A stretch of DNA of 64,000 nt from Mesorhizobium tianshanense (GTDB lineage Bacteria; Pseudomonadota; Alphaproteobacteria; Rhizobiales; Rhizobiaceae), in assembly GCF_007830515.1 (NCBI RefSeq), contig NZ_VLKT01000016.1, positions 62,001-126,000 of the forward strand. Reading direction: 5' to 3'. Below the pieces are notes generated by a model. That model was given only the letters and a program-made list of their open reading frames with translations, had not been told where the DNA came from and searched no databases. How positions within the stretch are numbered: the first letter of the stretch is position 1; each line of letters begins with the position of its first letter. The position numbers and the translations under genes were made by a program. This document shows positions 34,280-42,359 of the stretch, piece by piece.

Positions 34280-34744
34280 ATGGATCTGAGCGATCTTATC
34301 AACGTTCCGGCGATTTTGCCGGCGTTGAAGGCGAACTCCAAAAAGCAGCTGCTGCAAATGCTGTCCGAAAGGGCGGCGGCGATTTCCGGCATTCCGGAAC
34401 GGGAGGTGTTCGACACCATCCTGCAGCGCGAGCGGCTGGGCTCGACCGGTGTCGGCAATGGCATCGCCATCCCGCACGGTAAGCTGGCCGGAGTCAAGCG
34501 GATCGCCGGGGTTTTCGCCCGGCTGGAGACGCCGGTCGATTTCGAGGCGCTTGACGACCAGCCGGTCGATCTGGTGTTCCTGCTTTTGGCGCCCGAAGGC
34601 GCCGGCGCCGACCACCTCAAGGCGCTGTCGCGCATTGCGCGGGTGCTGCGCGACGCCGACACGGTGGCCAAGATCAGGGGCACACGCGACGCCGCCGCGA
34701 TCCACGCGCTTCTATCGGACACGCAGGCCTCGCACGCGGCCTGA
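34280..34744 (+). CDS. ptsN: PTS-Ntr EIIA component PtsN
   Basis: A phosphorylatable regulatory IIA protein of the nitrogen-related PTS. The active-site histidine is H66 in GNGIAIPHGKL. The 154-residue fold includes LLAPEGAGADHLKALSRIAR. In related bacteria the dephosphorylated form modulates potassium transport and the KdpD kinase, which is relevant because a full kdp system lies in this window. It closes the rpoN-hpf-ptsN block. Confidence 0.94.
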   Translation: MDLSDLINVPAILPALKANSKKQLLQMLSERAAAISGIPEREVFDTILQRERLGSTGVGNGIAIPHGKLAGVKRIAGVFARLETPVDFEALDDQPVDLVFLLLAPEGAGADHLKALSRIARVLRDADTVAKIRGTRDAAAIHALLSDTQASHAA

Positions 34745-34822
34745 GCTTTCTTGATTAGACCCGTTGAAAGGGTCGCCGTGAGCGGCCCTGTCCGTTTCCA
34801 ACCAGATCGATGTGCCGCTCTG

Positions 34823-35080
34823 TCAGTGGATGGCGACGGTGGTCAGGTCGTTTTCCATGGCGCCGGCCAGCGCCCGGTCGCGGGCGTCCGAAAGCAGGAT
34901 CGGCTGGCCATTGGCGGCAAACAGCGCCCACAGTTCCAGGCCGGGCGCGATTTCGCCGAGGCCTGGGAAACGGCCGCGCAGATCGTCGCTTGACACTTTC
35001 CTGAGATAGGCGACCGAACCTTCGCCGAGATGGGCGAATTCGCCACTGGTCATGATGAGATTTTCGTCAGTTCTGGTCAT
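34823..35080 (-). CDS. DUF1150 family protein
   Basis: An 85-residue alphaproteobacterial protein of DUF1150. The conserved core is LGEGSVAYLRKV and ELWALFAANGQPILLSDARD. It usually accompanies Hsp20 genes, as here, with a 63-base gap downstream of hsp20, and is probably cotranscribed. The start MTRTDENL at 35080 is chosen; the open extension to 35140 overlaps the spacer. The function is unknown. Confidence 0.8.
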   Translation of the reverse strand: MTRTDENLIMTSGEFAHLGEGSVAYLRKVSSDDLRGRFPGLGEIAPGLELWALFAANGQPILLSDARDRALAGAMENDLTTVAIH

Positions 35081-35143
35081 TTCAAGCCTCCTTGGCGCGA
35101 GGACGCCGCTCAAGGCCGCCTCGCATGAGAGCCATCGCAAAAA

Positions 35144-35569
35144 TCAGTCTTTCACCGATATGTTTATTTTCCGTACCAGCCGTTCGGACTCGGGCCGATC
35201 GAGATCGATCGACAAAAGGCCGTTCTTCAGCTCCGCCGCGATTACCCGCATGCCGTCGGCCAGCACGAAACAGCGCTGGAACTGACGCGCGGCAATGCCG
35301 CGATGAAGAAATTCGCGCTCGGTGTCGTCGTTCTGACGGCCGCGCACGACCAACTGGTTCTCCTCCGTGGTCACATCGAGATCGTTTTCCGCGAAACCGG
35401 CGACAGCGAGCGTGATTCGCAGCCTTTCGGTCTTGCCGTCGGCACCGCTGAGGCGCTCGATGTTGTAGGGAGGGTAGCTGTCACCCGACTTCGCCAGACG
35501 CTCCAGGGTCTTTTCCATGGCGTCGAAACCCAGGAGAAGCGGGCTGGAGAAAGGCGTCATTCGGCTCAT
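35144..35569 (-). CDS. Small heat-shock protein, Hsp20/alpha-crystallin family
   Basis: An ATP-independent holdase chaperone (141 aa). The alpha-crystallin domain spans about 35-125 (YNIERLSGADGKTERLRITL; ENQLVVRGRQ; ELKNGLLSIDL), with N-terminal MTPFSSPLLLGFDAMEKTLE typical of IbpA-type proteins in Rhizobiales. GAGAGGA lies about 9 bases before the ATG at 35569. The frame is open to 35686 but the extension covers the promoter. DUF1150 follows. Confidence 0.9.
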   Translation of the reverse strand: MSRMTPFSSPLLLGFDAMEKTLERLAKSGDSYPPYNIERLSGADGKTERLRITLAVAGFAENDLDVTTEENQLVVRGRQNDDTEREFLHRGIAARQFQRCFVLADGMRVIAAELKNGLLSIDLDRPESERLVRKINISVKD

Positions 35570-35636
35570 GTTACACTGTCCTCTCAAGAGCGACATAAAG
35601 TGGAAAAACCCGGATGGCATTTTTCCCGATGGCCTT

Positions 35637-35666
35637 GATATGGTCCGCCCCGCGGTCAAGTTCAAG
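35637..35666 (-). promoter_or_regulatory. Candidate sigma-32 promoter of hsp20
   Basis: On the minus strand CTTGAA (35666-35661), an 18-base spacer and CATATC (35642-35637) lie 68 bases before the hsp20 ATG. The elements and spacing match the candidate grpE promoter. The roughly 60-base leader could hold an RNA thermometer, but no known motif was identified. Confidence 0.4.
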
Positions 35667-35712
35667 CCGTCAAAAGCCCCGCCCAAAAAGACTCCCCAAA
35701 CAAGGAATTGAA

Positions 35713-36654
35713 ATGCCCCAATCCCGCAAGATCATCATCGACACGGATCCCGGCCAGGATGATGCCGTCGCCATATTGCTGGCGCTCGGCAGCGCCGAAC
35801 TGGAGATCGTCGGCATGACCGCAGTTGCCGGCAACGTGCCGCTGAGGCTCACCGAAAAGAATGCACGCAAGATATGCGAACTGGCCGGCAGGCCTGACAT
35901 GAAGGTCTATGCCGGCGCCATCCGGCCGCTGGCGCGTGAACTCGTCACCGCCGAGGAAGTGCATGGCGAGACCGGCCTCAACGGACCGCAATTGCCCGAA
36001 CCGACAATGAAGCTGCAGGACCAGTACGCGGTCGATTTCATCGTCGAGACGCTGATGAAGGAAGAGAGCGGCACGATCACGCTCTGCGCGCTCGGGCCGC
36101 TCACCAACGTCGCGCTGGCGCTGATTCGCGAGCCGAAGATCGCGGCGCGCATCAAGGAAGTCGTGCTGATGGGCGGCGGCTTCTTCGAGGGCGGCAATGT
36201 CACCCCGACCGCCGAATTCAACATCTATGTCGACCCGCATGCCGCCAATGTCGTGTTCAAATCCGGCATCCCGATCGTCATGATGCCGCTCGACGTCACC
36301 CACAAGGCGCTGACCACGGCCAAGCGCACCCAAGCCTTCCGCAAGCTCGGCACCAGGGTCGGCACGGCCACGGCGGAGATGCTGGAATTCTTCGAGCGCT
36401 TCGACGAGGAGAAATACGGCACCGACGGCGGTCCGCTGCACGACCCCTGCGTCATCGCCTATCTGCTGAAGCCGGAGCTGTTCAAGGGCCGCAACTGCAA
36501 CGTCACCGTGGAAACCGCCTCCGAACTCACCATGGGCATGACCGTGATCGACTGGTGGGGCGTGACCAAGGGGCCGAAGAACGCCATGGTGATGCGCGAC
36601 ATCGACCACGATGCGTTTTTCGCGCTGCTGCTGGAAAGGCTCGGGCGGCTTTAG
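35713..36654 (+). CDS. Nucleoside hydrolase (inosine-uridine preferring type)
   Basis: Hydrolyses the N-glycosidic bond of ribonucleosides. The Ca-binding aspartate cluster is in IIIDTDPGQDDA near the N-terminus, with later conserved ALGPLTNVALAL, VLMGGGFFEGGN and the C-terminal Asp in LHDPCVIAYLL. At 313 residues it fits the family. ATG at 35713 is chosen because the DTDPGQDD motif follows after 9 residues. A ribokinase gene lies about 3 kb downstream and could use the released ribose, but they are not in one operon. Confidence 0.92.
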   Translation: MPQSRKIIIDTDPGQDDAVAILLALGSAELEIVGMTAVAGNVPLRLTEKNARKICELAGRPDMKVYAGAIRPLARELVTAEEVHGETGLNGPQLPEPTMKLQDQYAVDFIVETLMKEESGTITLCALGPLTNVALALIREPKIAARIKEVVLMGGGFFEGGNVTPTAEFNIYVDPHAANVVFKSGIPIVMMPLDVTHKALTTAKRTQAFRKLGTRVGTATAEMLEFFERFDEEKYGTDGGPLHDPCVIAYLLKPELFKGRNCNVTVETASELTMGMTVIDWWGVTKGPKNAMVMRDIDHDAFFALLLERLGRL

Positions 36655-36664
36655 GGCCGCTCAC

Positions 36665-37036
36665 TTACTTATTGAGCAGTTGGTATGTTTCGGCACCATT
36701 GCGACGGTACTGCCGCTCGATCGAAACTTCTGATCCGATGGTTCGCGGCGTTGCTGCGTCACCATACACGAATGCCAGGAGGTCATTTTCGTTGAGACGG
36801 ATTCCGTACTGGTAGCGGAATCCTCTTCCGATCCAAGCTTCGGGGCTCGAAGGAGCATTGAGGACGTTGACCGCAGTGCCTGTCACGCGCTCCACATCGA
36901 CGATGGGGCTGCTCCGCCTTGCAATCAGTGCGCCGATTGCCAGAATGCAGACGCCTACCACAAGGCTGGTGATGACGATGCCCCGGAGGTTTTCCCGCAG
37001 GAGCATGAAGGTGAGGGAGAACCGCGCTTTTGCCAT
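36665..37036 (-). CDS. Hypothetical single-pass membrane protein (123 aa), paralogue of the next gene
   Basis: A cytosolic start is followed by one helix (GIVITSLVVGVCILAIGALI) and an exported domain. The C-terminal segment IGSEVSIERQYRRNGAETYQLLN aligns with IGSDVRLERVTRDNGSVSYRFAN of the neighbouring protein, so the two are tandem paralogues. No family is recognised. It starts 5 bases after the upstream gene's stop and is probably cotranscribed. Base composition is less GC-rich than that of neighbours. Confidence 0.65.
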   Translation of the reverse strand: MAKARFSLTFMLLRENLRGIVITSLVVGVCILAIGALIARRSSPIVDVERVTGTAVNVLNAPSSPEAWIGRGFRYQYGIRLNENDLLAFVYGDAATPRTIGSEVSIERQYRRNGAETYQLLNK

Positions 37037-37041
37037 ATGAC

Positions 37042-37365
37042 TCAGTTGGCAAAACGGTAAGAGACAGAACCATTGTCGCGTGTAACGCGCTCAAGTCTGA
37101 CATCTGAGCCGATCAGATGCGGTCGATCGTCGTTGATGAGAACCGGCGAACCGTTCTCGAGAAAAAGTACATAAACGGTGCCGTGTCCTTTACCCCACTG
37201 AACACTTTTGATCGTGGCGTCGATCGGGTCAACCGACCGGATGGGGCTTGCGTCATTCGCCCATTTGTTCAGAGCCGACGGAACCATCACCGCGAACAAA
37301 GTGATGAGCAGGATCACGCCGAACGCGTTCCTTTTCAAATCCGCATAAGTCCACGGCATAGACAT
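37042..37365 (-). CDS. Hypothetical single-pass membrane protein (107 aa), paralogue of the previous gene
   Basis: One helix (AFGVILLITLFAVMVPSAL) near residue 15-33 leads to an exported ~75-residue domain (DATIKSVQWGKGHGTVYVLF, then LINDDRPHLIGSDV). The C-terminal 23 residues match those of the downstream protein in spacing and in the I-G-S-(D/E)-V...ER...NG...Y pattern. The domain looks like a small beta-rich fold. The function is unknown. It is first in the two-gene unit. Confidence 0.65.
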   Translation of the reverse strand: MSMPWTYADLKRNAFGVILLITLFAVMVPSALNKWANDASPIRSVDPIDATIKSVQWGKGHGTVYVLFLENGSPVLINDDRPHLIGSDVRLERVTRDNGSVSYRFAN

Positions 37366-37478
37366 GAATCCCTCAGCACGAATTCATGTGGTAGCCGGCA
37401 GGCTGACTTTCAATCAACCGTCCTCAGCTTCGAGGGTACGCAGTTTTGCGTGTTGCGGGGCTCGCGGCTGCTGCCGTG

Positions 37479-38093
37479 TTACTTCGCCTTTGAAAACGCC
37501 AGCCACAGGCCGCCGCCGACCAGGAAACTGCCGCTGATCCGCGACAGGAGCTTGACGCGGCCGGCCGACAGCAGGCGTCCGGCACGCCCGGCGGCCAGCG
37601 CGTAGGTCGAATCCGACACGGCGGCGAAGATCATGGCGGTGAGACCCATGACGCCGATCTGCAGCGCGTAGTTGCCTTCAGGGGCGATGAACTGCGGAAA
37701 GAAGGCGCCGAAGAACACCAGCGTCTTGGGATTGCTGATCGCCACCAGCAGCCCCTGCAGGAAGAAGCCGCCGCGCGGCGTCTTCGCCGATCCGTCGGCG
37801 TTCAGCTTGCCCTTGGAGCGGAACATCTGCACGCCCATCCAGATCAGATAGGCGGCGCCGATCAGCCTGACCCATTCGAACCAATGGCCCATTCCCGCGA
37901 TCAGCGAGGTCAATCCGATGCCGACAATGGCGATCATGATCGCCAGCCCGGCCTGGGTGCCGGCGACGTTGGCGAGGCCGGCGCGGGAGCCATGGCGGAT
38001 GCTGTTGGCGATGATCAGCGTGACCGTCGGTCCGGGCACCAGGATGATGACGAGGCAGGCGACAAGATAGGTGGCATAGAGTTCCAGCGACAT
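37479..38093 (-). CDS. LysE/RhtB family amino acid exporter
   Basis: An inner-membrane efflux protein with six hydrophobic helices (204 aa). The family signature VPGPTVTLIIANSIRHGSRAG lies in the first helix region, with NPKTLVFFGAFFPQF in the middle. Substrates of the family include lysine, threonine, homoserine lactone and other small metabolites; none can be assigned. The start at 38093 is MSLELYATYL; the upstream open frame lacks membrane character. Confidence 0.87.
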   Translation of the reverse strand: MSLELYATYLVACLVIILVPGPTVTLIIANSIRHGSRAGLANVAGTQAGLAIMIAIVGIGLTSLIAGMGHWFEWVRLIGAAYLIWMGVQMFRSKGKLNADGSAKTPRGGFFLQGLLVAISNPKTLVFFGAFFPQFIAPEGNYALQIGVMGLTAMIFAAVSDSTYALAAGRAGRLLSAGRVKLLSRISGSFLVGGGLWLAFSKAK

Positions 38094-38216
38094 GGCTATC
38101 CTCGATAGATGGGGTCTTCCTCGATAGAATGCCGCTTTGCGACGCGGCCGACCGCGATCAATGCATGGCGTCAACGCGGGTGCAAGCCGATATGTCGCTG
38201 GCAGCCTTGACCTGGA

Positions 38217-39665
38217 TTAGGCTCCGGCCTGCCACGGTAGCGTCGTCTCATAGGCCGCCGCCGCTCTCAGCACGGCCATGTCGCCGCGCGGCTGCCCGAT
38301 CAATTGCATGCCCATTGGCCGGCCTTTGGGGTCGAAGCCCGCCGGCACGTTGACCGCTGGGCAGCCGCCCAGCGTGGCGAACGCTGAAACCTGCATCCAG
38401 CGGTGGTAGCTGTCCATGGCCCGGCCTGCCACTTCCCTTGGCCAGTGGGTGAAGACATCGAAGGGAAAGACCTGCGCGGTTGGCAATGCGACGAGATCGA
38501 AACGCTCGAAGAGCGACAGCAGCATTCGATGCCAGGACGAGCGCCTCACGGTGGCGGCATGGATCTGTGGCGCCGTGAGGCGCAGCGCATGTTCCACCTC
38601 CCACACGGCCTCCGGCTTCAGAAGACTGCGTTTCAGGGAATCGTCGTAATGTGCCTTGAGCGCGCAGCCGCTGCTTGCCTGGCGCAGTGTCACAAAGGCC
38701 TGCCACAGCGCTTCGAAGTCGAAATCCGGCACCAGTGCTTCGGTCTGAAAGGATGCGTCCGCAAACCGGCCGAGAGCGGTCTCGCAAAGATCAAGGACAC
38801 CTGTTTCGACCGGCAGATGGCCGCCAAGATCGCCGAACCAGGCGATGCGGCCGCCGGCTGCTGGCGTTTCCAGCCCTTGGAGGAACGAGCCTTGCTTGTG
38901 ATGCGAGAGCGGTGCGCGAGGGTCGTAGCCGGCCTGCTCGTCGAGCAGCAGCGCCATGTCGCGCACGCTGCAGCCCATTGGCCCTTCGACGCCCATCTGT
39001 GCGTGAAAGACGTCAAGGTCGGGGCCGGCCGGGACAAGTCCCTGCGACGGACGGAAGCCATAGACATTGTTGTAGGCGGCCGGGTTGCGCAGCGAGCCGC
39101 CAAAGTCGCTGCCATCGGCGACCGGCACCATGTCGAGCGCAAGCGCGACCGCCGCGCCGCCGCTCGAACCGCCGGCGGTCAAGGCCGGGTCGAACGCGTT
39201 GAGCGTCGGGCCGAACACGGTGTTGTAGGTGTTGGAGCCAAGCCCGAATTCGGGAACGTTGGTCTTGCCGATGATGATGGCGCCGGCCTTGCGGATGCGT
39301 TCGACGAAGAAATCATCCTCCTGCGGAACGAAATCGGCGAAGATTGGCGAGCCGAAGCTGGTTTTGAGGCCCCTGGTCTGCGCGAGGTCCTTGATAGCGA
39401 TCGGCAGGCCGAATATGGACCCGGCATCTCCTGCATGTGCCAGATGGGTGTCTGCCTTGTCGGCGTCGCGCAAGATGTCGGCACGGTCGCGCAGCGAGAC
39501 GATGGCGTTGACCAGCGGGTTCACTGCGTCGATTCGGTCGAGGAATGCCGTCACCACCTCGCGCACGGAAAGCTGCCGGCGCCGGATCGCGTCGGCAAGG
39601 TCCACGGCAGACCGGCGGCAGATATCGCCGGCAGGCGGCACGGCGTGTTTCGTGGCAGGACGCAT
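38217..39665 (-). CDS. Amidase (amidase signature family)
   Basis: A hydrolase of the amidase signature family (482 aa) with the Ser-cisSer-Lys triad: Lys in GLPIAIKDLAQTRG, cis-Ser and neighbours in AGGSSGGAAVALA, and nucleophile Ser in DGSDFGGSLRNPAA. The C-terminus carries PAVNVPAGFDPKGRPMGMQ, typical of stand-alone amidases rather than GatA, which would also have gatC/gatB neighbours. The substrate is unknown. It follows ribokinase on the same strand by 15 bases and may be cotranscribed. Confidence 0.9.
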   Translation of the reverse strand: MRPATKHAVPPAGDICRRSAVDLADAIRRRQLSVREVVTAFLDRIDAVNPLVNAIVSLRDRADILRDADKADTHLAHAGDAGSIFGLPIAIKDLAQTRGLKTSFGSPIFADFVPQEDDFFVERIRKAGAIIIGKTNVPEFGLGSNTYNTVFGPTLNAFDPALTAGGSSGGAAVALALDMVPVADGSDFGGSLRNPAAYNNVYGFRPSQGLVPAGPDLDVFHAQMGVEGPMGCSVRDMALLLDEQAGYDPRAPLSHHKQGSFLQGLETPAAGGRIAWFGDLGGHLPVETGVLDLCETALGRFADASFQTEALVPDFDFEALWQAFVTLRQASSGCALKAHYDDSLKRSLLKPEAVWEVEHALRLTAPQIHAATVRRSSWHRMLLSLFERFDLVALPTAQVFPFDVFTHWPREVAGRAMDSYHRWMQVSAFATLGGCPAVNVPAGFDPKGRPMGMQLIGQPRGDMAVLRAAAAYETTLPWQAGA

Positions 39666-39680
39666 GGCTGTTATCCCACT

Positions 39681-40589
39681 CTAGCCGGCAGATTTGTGCA
39701 AGGCGGCATCGACATCCTTGGCCAGCGGGATCGCCGGCTGGGCGCCGGGCTTCAGGCAAGCGAGCGAACCGGCGGCTGCGGCACGGGCGAGCGCCTCTTC
39801 GAGCGGCAGGCCGGATGACAGCCCGGCGGCGAAATAGCCGCAAAACGTGTCGCCGGCGCCGACCGTGTCGACCGGGGTGATCTTCAGCGCCGAAACCATC
39901 AGAAGATCGGCTGGCGTGGCAGCCAGAACGCCGTCACCGCCGAGCGTGACGACGATTGTGCGGCCGGTCTTCGCGGCGTAATCGCGCATCCGCGCCGGGC
40001 GATCGCGGCCGCTCAGCGACAGCGCCTCGCCATAGAGGTCGAATTCGGTTTCGTTGGCGACGACATAGTCGGCCTTGCCGAGAAAGGCCACCGCCTCGCC
40101 GCGGAACGGTGCCGTGTTGAGCACGGTGACCGCGCCTGCCGTCCGTGCCGCGTCCAGTGCTGCATCGACGGCCTGCAGCGGGATTTCCTGCTGCAGGAGC
40201 ACGACATCGCCCTTCTTCACAAACGCCTTGGAAAGGTCGCCTGTCACGACCGAATCATTGGCGCCTGGCACCACGGCGATGACGTTCTCGCCGTCGGCGT
40301 CGACCATGATCAATGCCGTACCGGTCGAGGCGAAGGTTTCACCGACGCCGGACAGGTCGATCTTGCCCTCTCTTAACAGCGCCAGCGCTTCCGCCGCGAA
40401 ATTGTCCTTGCCGACCGCACCGACCATGCGCACCTTGACGCCGGCGCGCGCGGCGGCCAGCGCCTGGTTGGCGCCCTTGCCGCCAGGCGCGGTGGTGAAG
40501 CCGGAGCCCCGAACCGTCTCGCCTGGTGCGGGCAAGCGGTCGACATTGGCGATAAGGTCGAGGTTGATCGAGCCGATGACGATGATCAA
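39681..40589 (-). CDS. rbsK: Ribokinase (PfkB family)
   Basis: Phosphorylates ribose. N-terminal IIVIGSINLDLIANVDRLPAP and GGKGANQALAAARAG are the first PfkB signature; TVGAGDTFCGYFAAGL holds the second, with the catalytic aspartate. At 302 residues it is a normal ribokinase. No ribose transporter is adjacent. It probably serves nucleoside salvage with the nucleoside hydrolase encoded nearby. Confidence 0.92.
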   Translation of the reverse strand: MIIVIGSINLDLIANVDRLPAPGETVRGSGFTTAPGGKGANQALAAARAGVKVRMVGAVGKDNFAAEALALLREGKIDLSGVGETFASTGTALIMVDADGENVIAVVPGANDSVVTGDLSKAFVKKGDVVLLQQEIPLQAVDAALDAARTAGAVTVLNTAPFRGEAVAFLGKADYVVANETEFDLYGEALSLSGRDRPARMRDYAAKTGRTIVVTLGGDGVLAATPADLLMVSALKITPVDTVGAGDTFCGYFAAGLSSGLPLEEALARAAAAGSLACLKPGAQPAIPLAKDVDAALHKSAG

Positions 40590-40694
40590 GGAATGCCTCC
40601 TGCTGATTTGGCGGGAAGCTACTCCGTAAGGCCGCTGCTTGCCAGACCGCGCGAGATGAACGCGCGCTGATGGCCCGACCCTATGGGCGTATCA

Positions 40695-41573
40695 TCAGGA
40701 TCCGATCTGTCCCGCTTCCCAGCCAAGGATGGCGCGTTTGCGGGTCAGGCCCCAGTGGTAGCCGGTGAGCGCGCCGGACTTGCCGAGAGCCCGATGGCAC
40801 GGCACCACGAAAGACATCGGATTGGCGCCGACCGCGGCACCCACCGCCCGGCTGGCGCTTGGCGCGCCGATGCGGGCGGCGATCGAGGAATAGGTGCAGG
40901 CCTTGCCCATCGGGATGCGCAGCAGAGCCTCCCAGACGCGGACCTGGAAATCGGTGCCGATCATGACGACGCGCAGCGGCTGGTCGGCGCGCCACAGCGC
41001 CGGATCGAAGATGCGCGCGGCATAGGGCGCCGTCGCCGCCATGTCCTCGACATAGGTTGCGTTCGGCCAGCGACCGGACATGTCGGCGAACGCCGCGCGC
41101 TCGCCGCCGGCATCGCTGAAGGCGAGGCCCGCAAGCCCACGGTCGGTGGCCATGATCAAGGCGATGCCGAAGGGCGAAATATGGTAGCCGTAGCGGATCG
41201 TCAGCCCGGCGCCGCGCGTCTTGTAGTCGCCCGGCGACATCGCCTCGTGGGTGACGAAAAGGTCGTGCAACCGGCCGGGCCCCGACATGCCGACCTCGAA
41301 AGAAGCCTCGAGCAGCGGCATGCCGGAATCGAGCAGTTTGCGCGCATGGTCGAGCGTGACCGCCTGGAGGAAGGCCTTGGGCGACAGGCCGGCCCAGCGG
41401 GTGAAGAGTTTTTGCAGGCCGGTCGGCGTCTCGCCGACTGCCTCGGCCAGGACCTCGAGCGAGGGCTGGTCGCGGTAGTCGAGGCTGATCTTCTCGATGG
41501 CGTGACGGACGATTTCGTAGTCGCTGCCTTCGGGCGTGATGTCTTTTTCCAGAATAGCTGTCTGTGCGTTCAT
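40695..41573 (-). CDS. ada: Ada-type fusion: AraC helix-turn-helix plus O6-alkylguanine-DNA alkyltransferase
   Basis: A 292-residue fusion of an AraC DNA-binding domain (about 20-118) with an Ogt/MGMT domain. The suicide cysteine is C259 in SFVVPCHRALG. The metal-binding N-terminal Ada domain that senses methyl phosphotriesters is absent, so how its activator function is triggered is unclear. AAGGAG lies 8 bases before ATG 41573; the long open extension upstream is not protein-like. It stands alone between ribokinase and DUF2244. Confidence 0.9.
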   Translation of the reverse strand: MNAQTAILEKDITPEGSDYEIVRHAIEKISLDYRDQPSLEVLAEAVGETPTGLQKLFTRWAGLSPKAFLQAVTLDHARKLLDSGMPLLEASFEVGMSGPGRLHDLFVTHEAMSPGDYKTRGAGLTIRYGYHISPFGIALIMATDRGLAGLAFSDAGGERAAFADMSGRWPNATYVEDMAATAPYAARIFDPALWRADQPLRVVMIGTDFQVRVWEALLRIPMGKACTYSSIAARIGAPSASRAVGAAVGANPMSFVVPCHRALGKSGALTGYHWGLTRKRAILGWEAGQIGS

Positions 41574-41693
41574 AGGACTATCTCCTTGACCGTGAATATC
41601 GTCCTTCATGGCTCCGGTCACCACCCGAAACTTGCCTTCTCGATGCATATACCCGGATAGAGGTCGGCTTTGGGAAAAGAGCCGATCATGGCT

Positions 41694-41793
41694 GGTGAAA
41701 AGGGTGCATCTCACCAAGGAGAAGCAGGCGCTGCTGATTACCGTCTACGCGCTGGAGAGCCGGTTGGCTGCTGAGAGACCATTTCGTGGGTGA
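41694..41793 (+). pseudogene. Possible 5' remnant of a SAM-dependent methyltransferase gene
   Basis: The frame reads VKRVHLTKEKQALLITVYALESRLAAERP and then stops. It resembles the N-terminus of class I methyltransferases of the leucine-carboxyl-methyltransferase-like group, which open with a similar LTKEKETLL...Y.KALESR pattern. Only about 30 residues are left, with a short internal loss. The spacer 41574-41842 holds nothing else recognisable. Confidence 0.25.
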
Positions 41794-41842
41794 GGCACCG
41801 GCTCGACGCCGAATGGGCTGGTTCGCAAACGTGTATGGGCTT

Positions 41843-42337
41843 TTAGCGCGCCTTCGCGATCGCCAGTGCCCGCGAAAAGGCTGTGGCAAAACTCTCTCGA
41901 TCGTCGGGATTGAGGAAGCCGCCGATCGGCACATTCTGGCCTTGCGCTTCAACCGCCATCCTGGTGATGCCGATCTCGGCGTGGCGGGCGACCGAAAAAC
42001 GCGCCCAGAACGGATTGAAGCGATGCGCTTCCGACTTGCCGGAGGGTGCGGTCTTGCGGATGTCTAGGCTGGTGCGTGAGACCGACACTTCCTCGCGGGC
42101 GCGGGCGGCACGATAATTGGCGCGGAAGGCGATGTAGACGGCAATCACGTCGAGGCCGAGGAAGCCGAACACCGGCCAGGCGCCGCGCGACAGGAAAAAC
42201 GCTCCGGTCACCAACGAGCCGAACAGCAGAGCGCCCATCAGGATGGCAAAGCCGGTTTTGCCCAGCGACCGATGTGGTGTCAGCAACGCCTGGAAGAATG
42301 GCTCGTCGGCCTGAAATGAGGCGTTTGTGTCGCTCAT
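41843..42337 (-). CDS. DUF2244 integral membrane protein
   Basis: A 164-residue alphaproteobacterial protein of DUF2244. The N-terminus has LLTPHRSLGKTGFAILMGAL, then two membrane helices, and a cytosolic C-terminal domain with RFNPFWARFSVARHAEIGI and a conserved NPDDRESFATAFSRAL. Its role is unknown. It is divergent from nth and may share the short promoter region with it. Confidence 0.85.
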   Translation of the reverse strand: MSDTNASFQADEPFFQALLTPHRSLGKTGFAILMGALLFGSLVTGAFFLSRGAWPVFGFLGLDVIAVYIAFRANYRAARAREEVSVSRTSLDIRKTAPSGKSEAHRFNPFWARFSVARHAEIGITRMAVEAQGQNVPIGGFLNPDDRESFATAFSRALAIAKAR

Positions 42338-42359
42338 GGCGGGATATTATAGGAAGGGG

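Noticed and set aside
34758..34774. GACCC/GGGTC hairpin after ptsN
   Set aside because: Only 5 pairs and no T-run; too weak to call a terminator.
37366..37478. Riboswitch (cobalamin-like GCCGGCAGG stretch) upstream of the LysE or small membrane genes
   Set aside because: Only a short match; the conserved core elements are missing and the orientation does not fit a leader.
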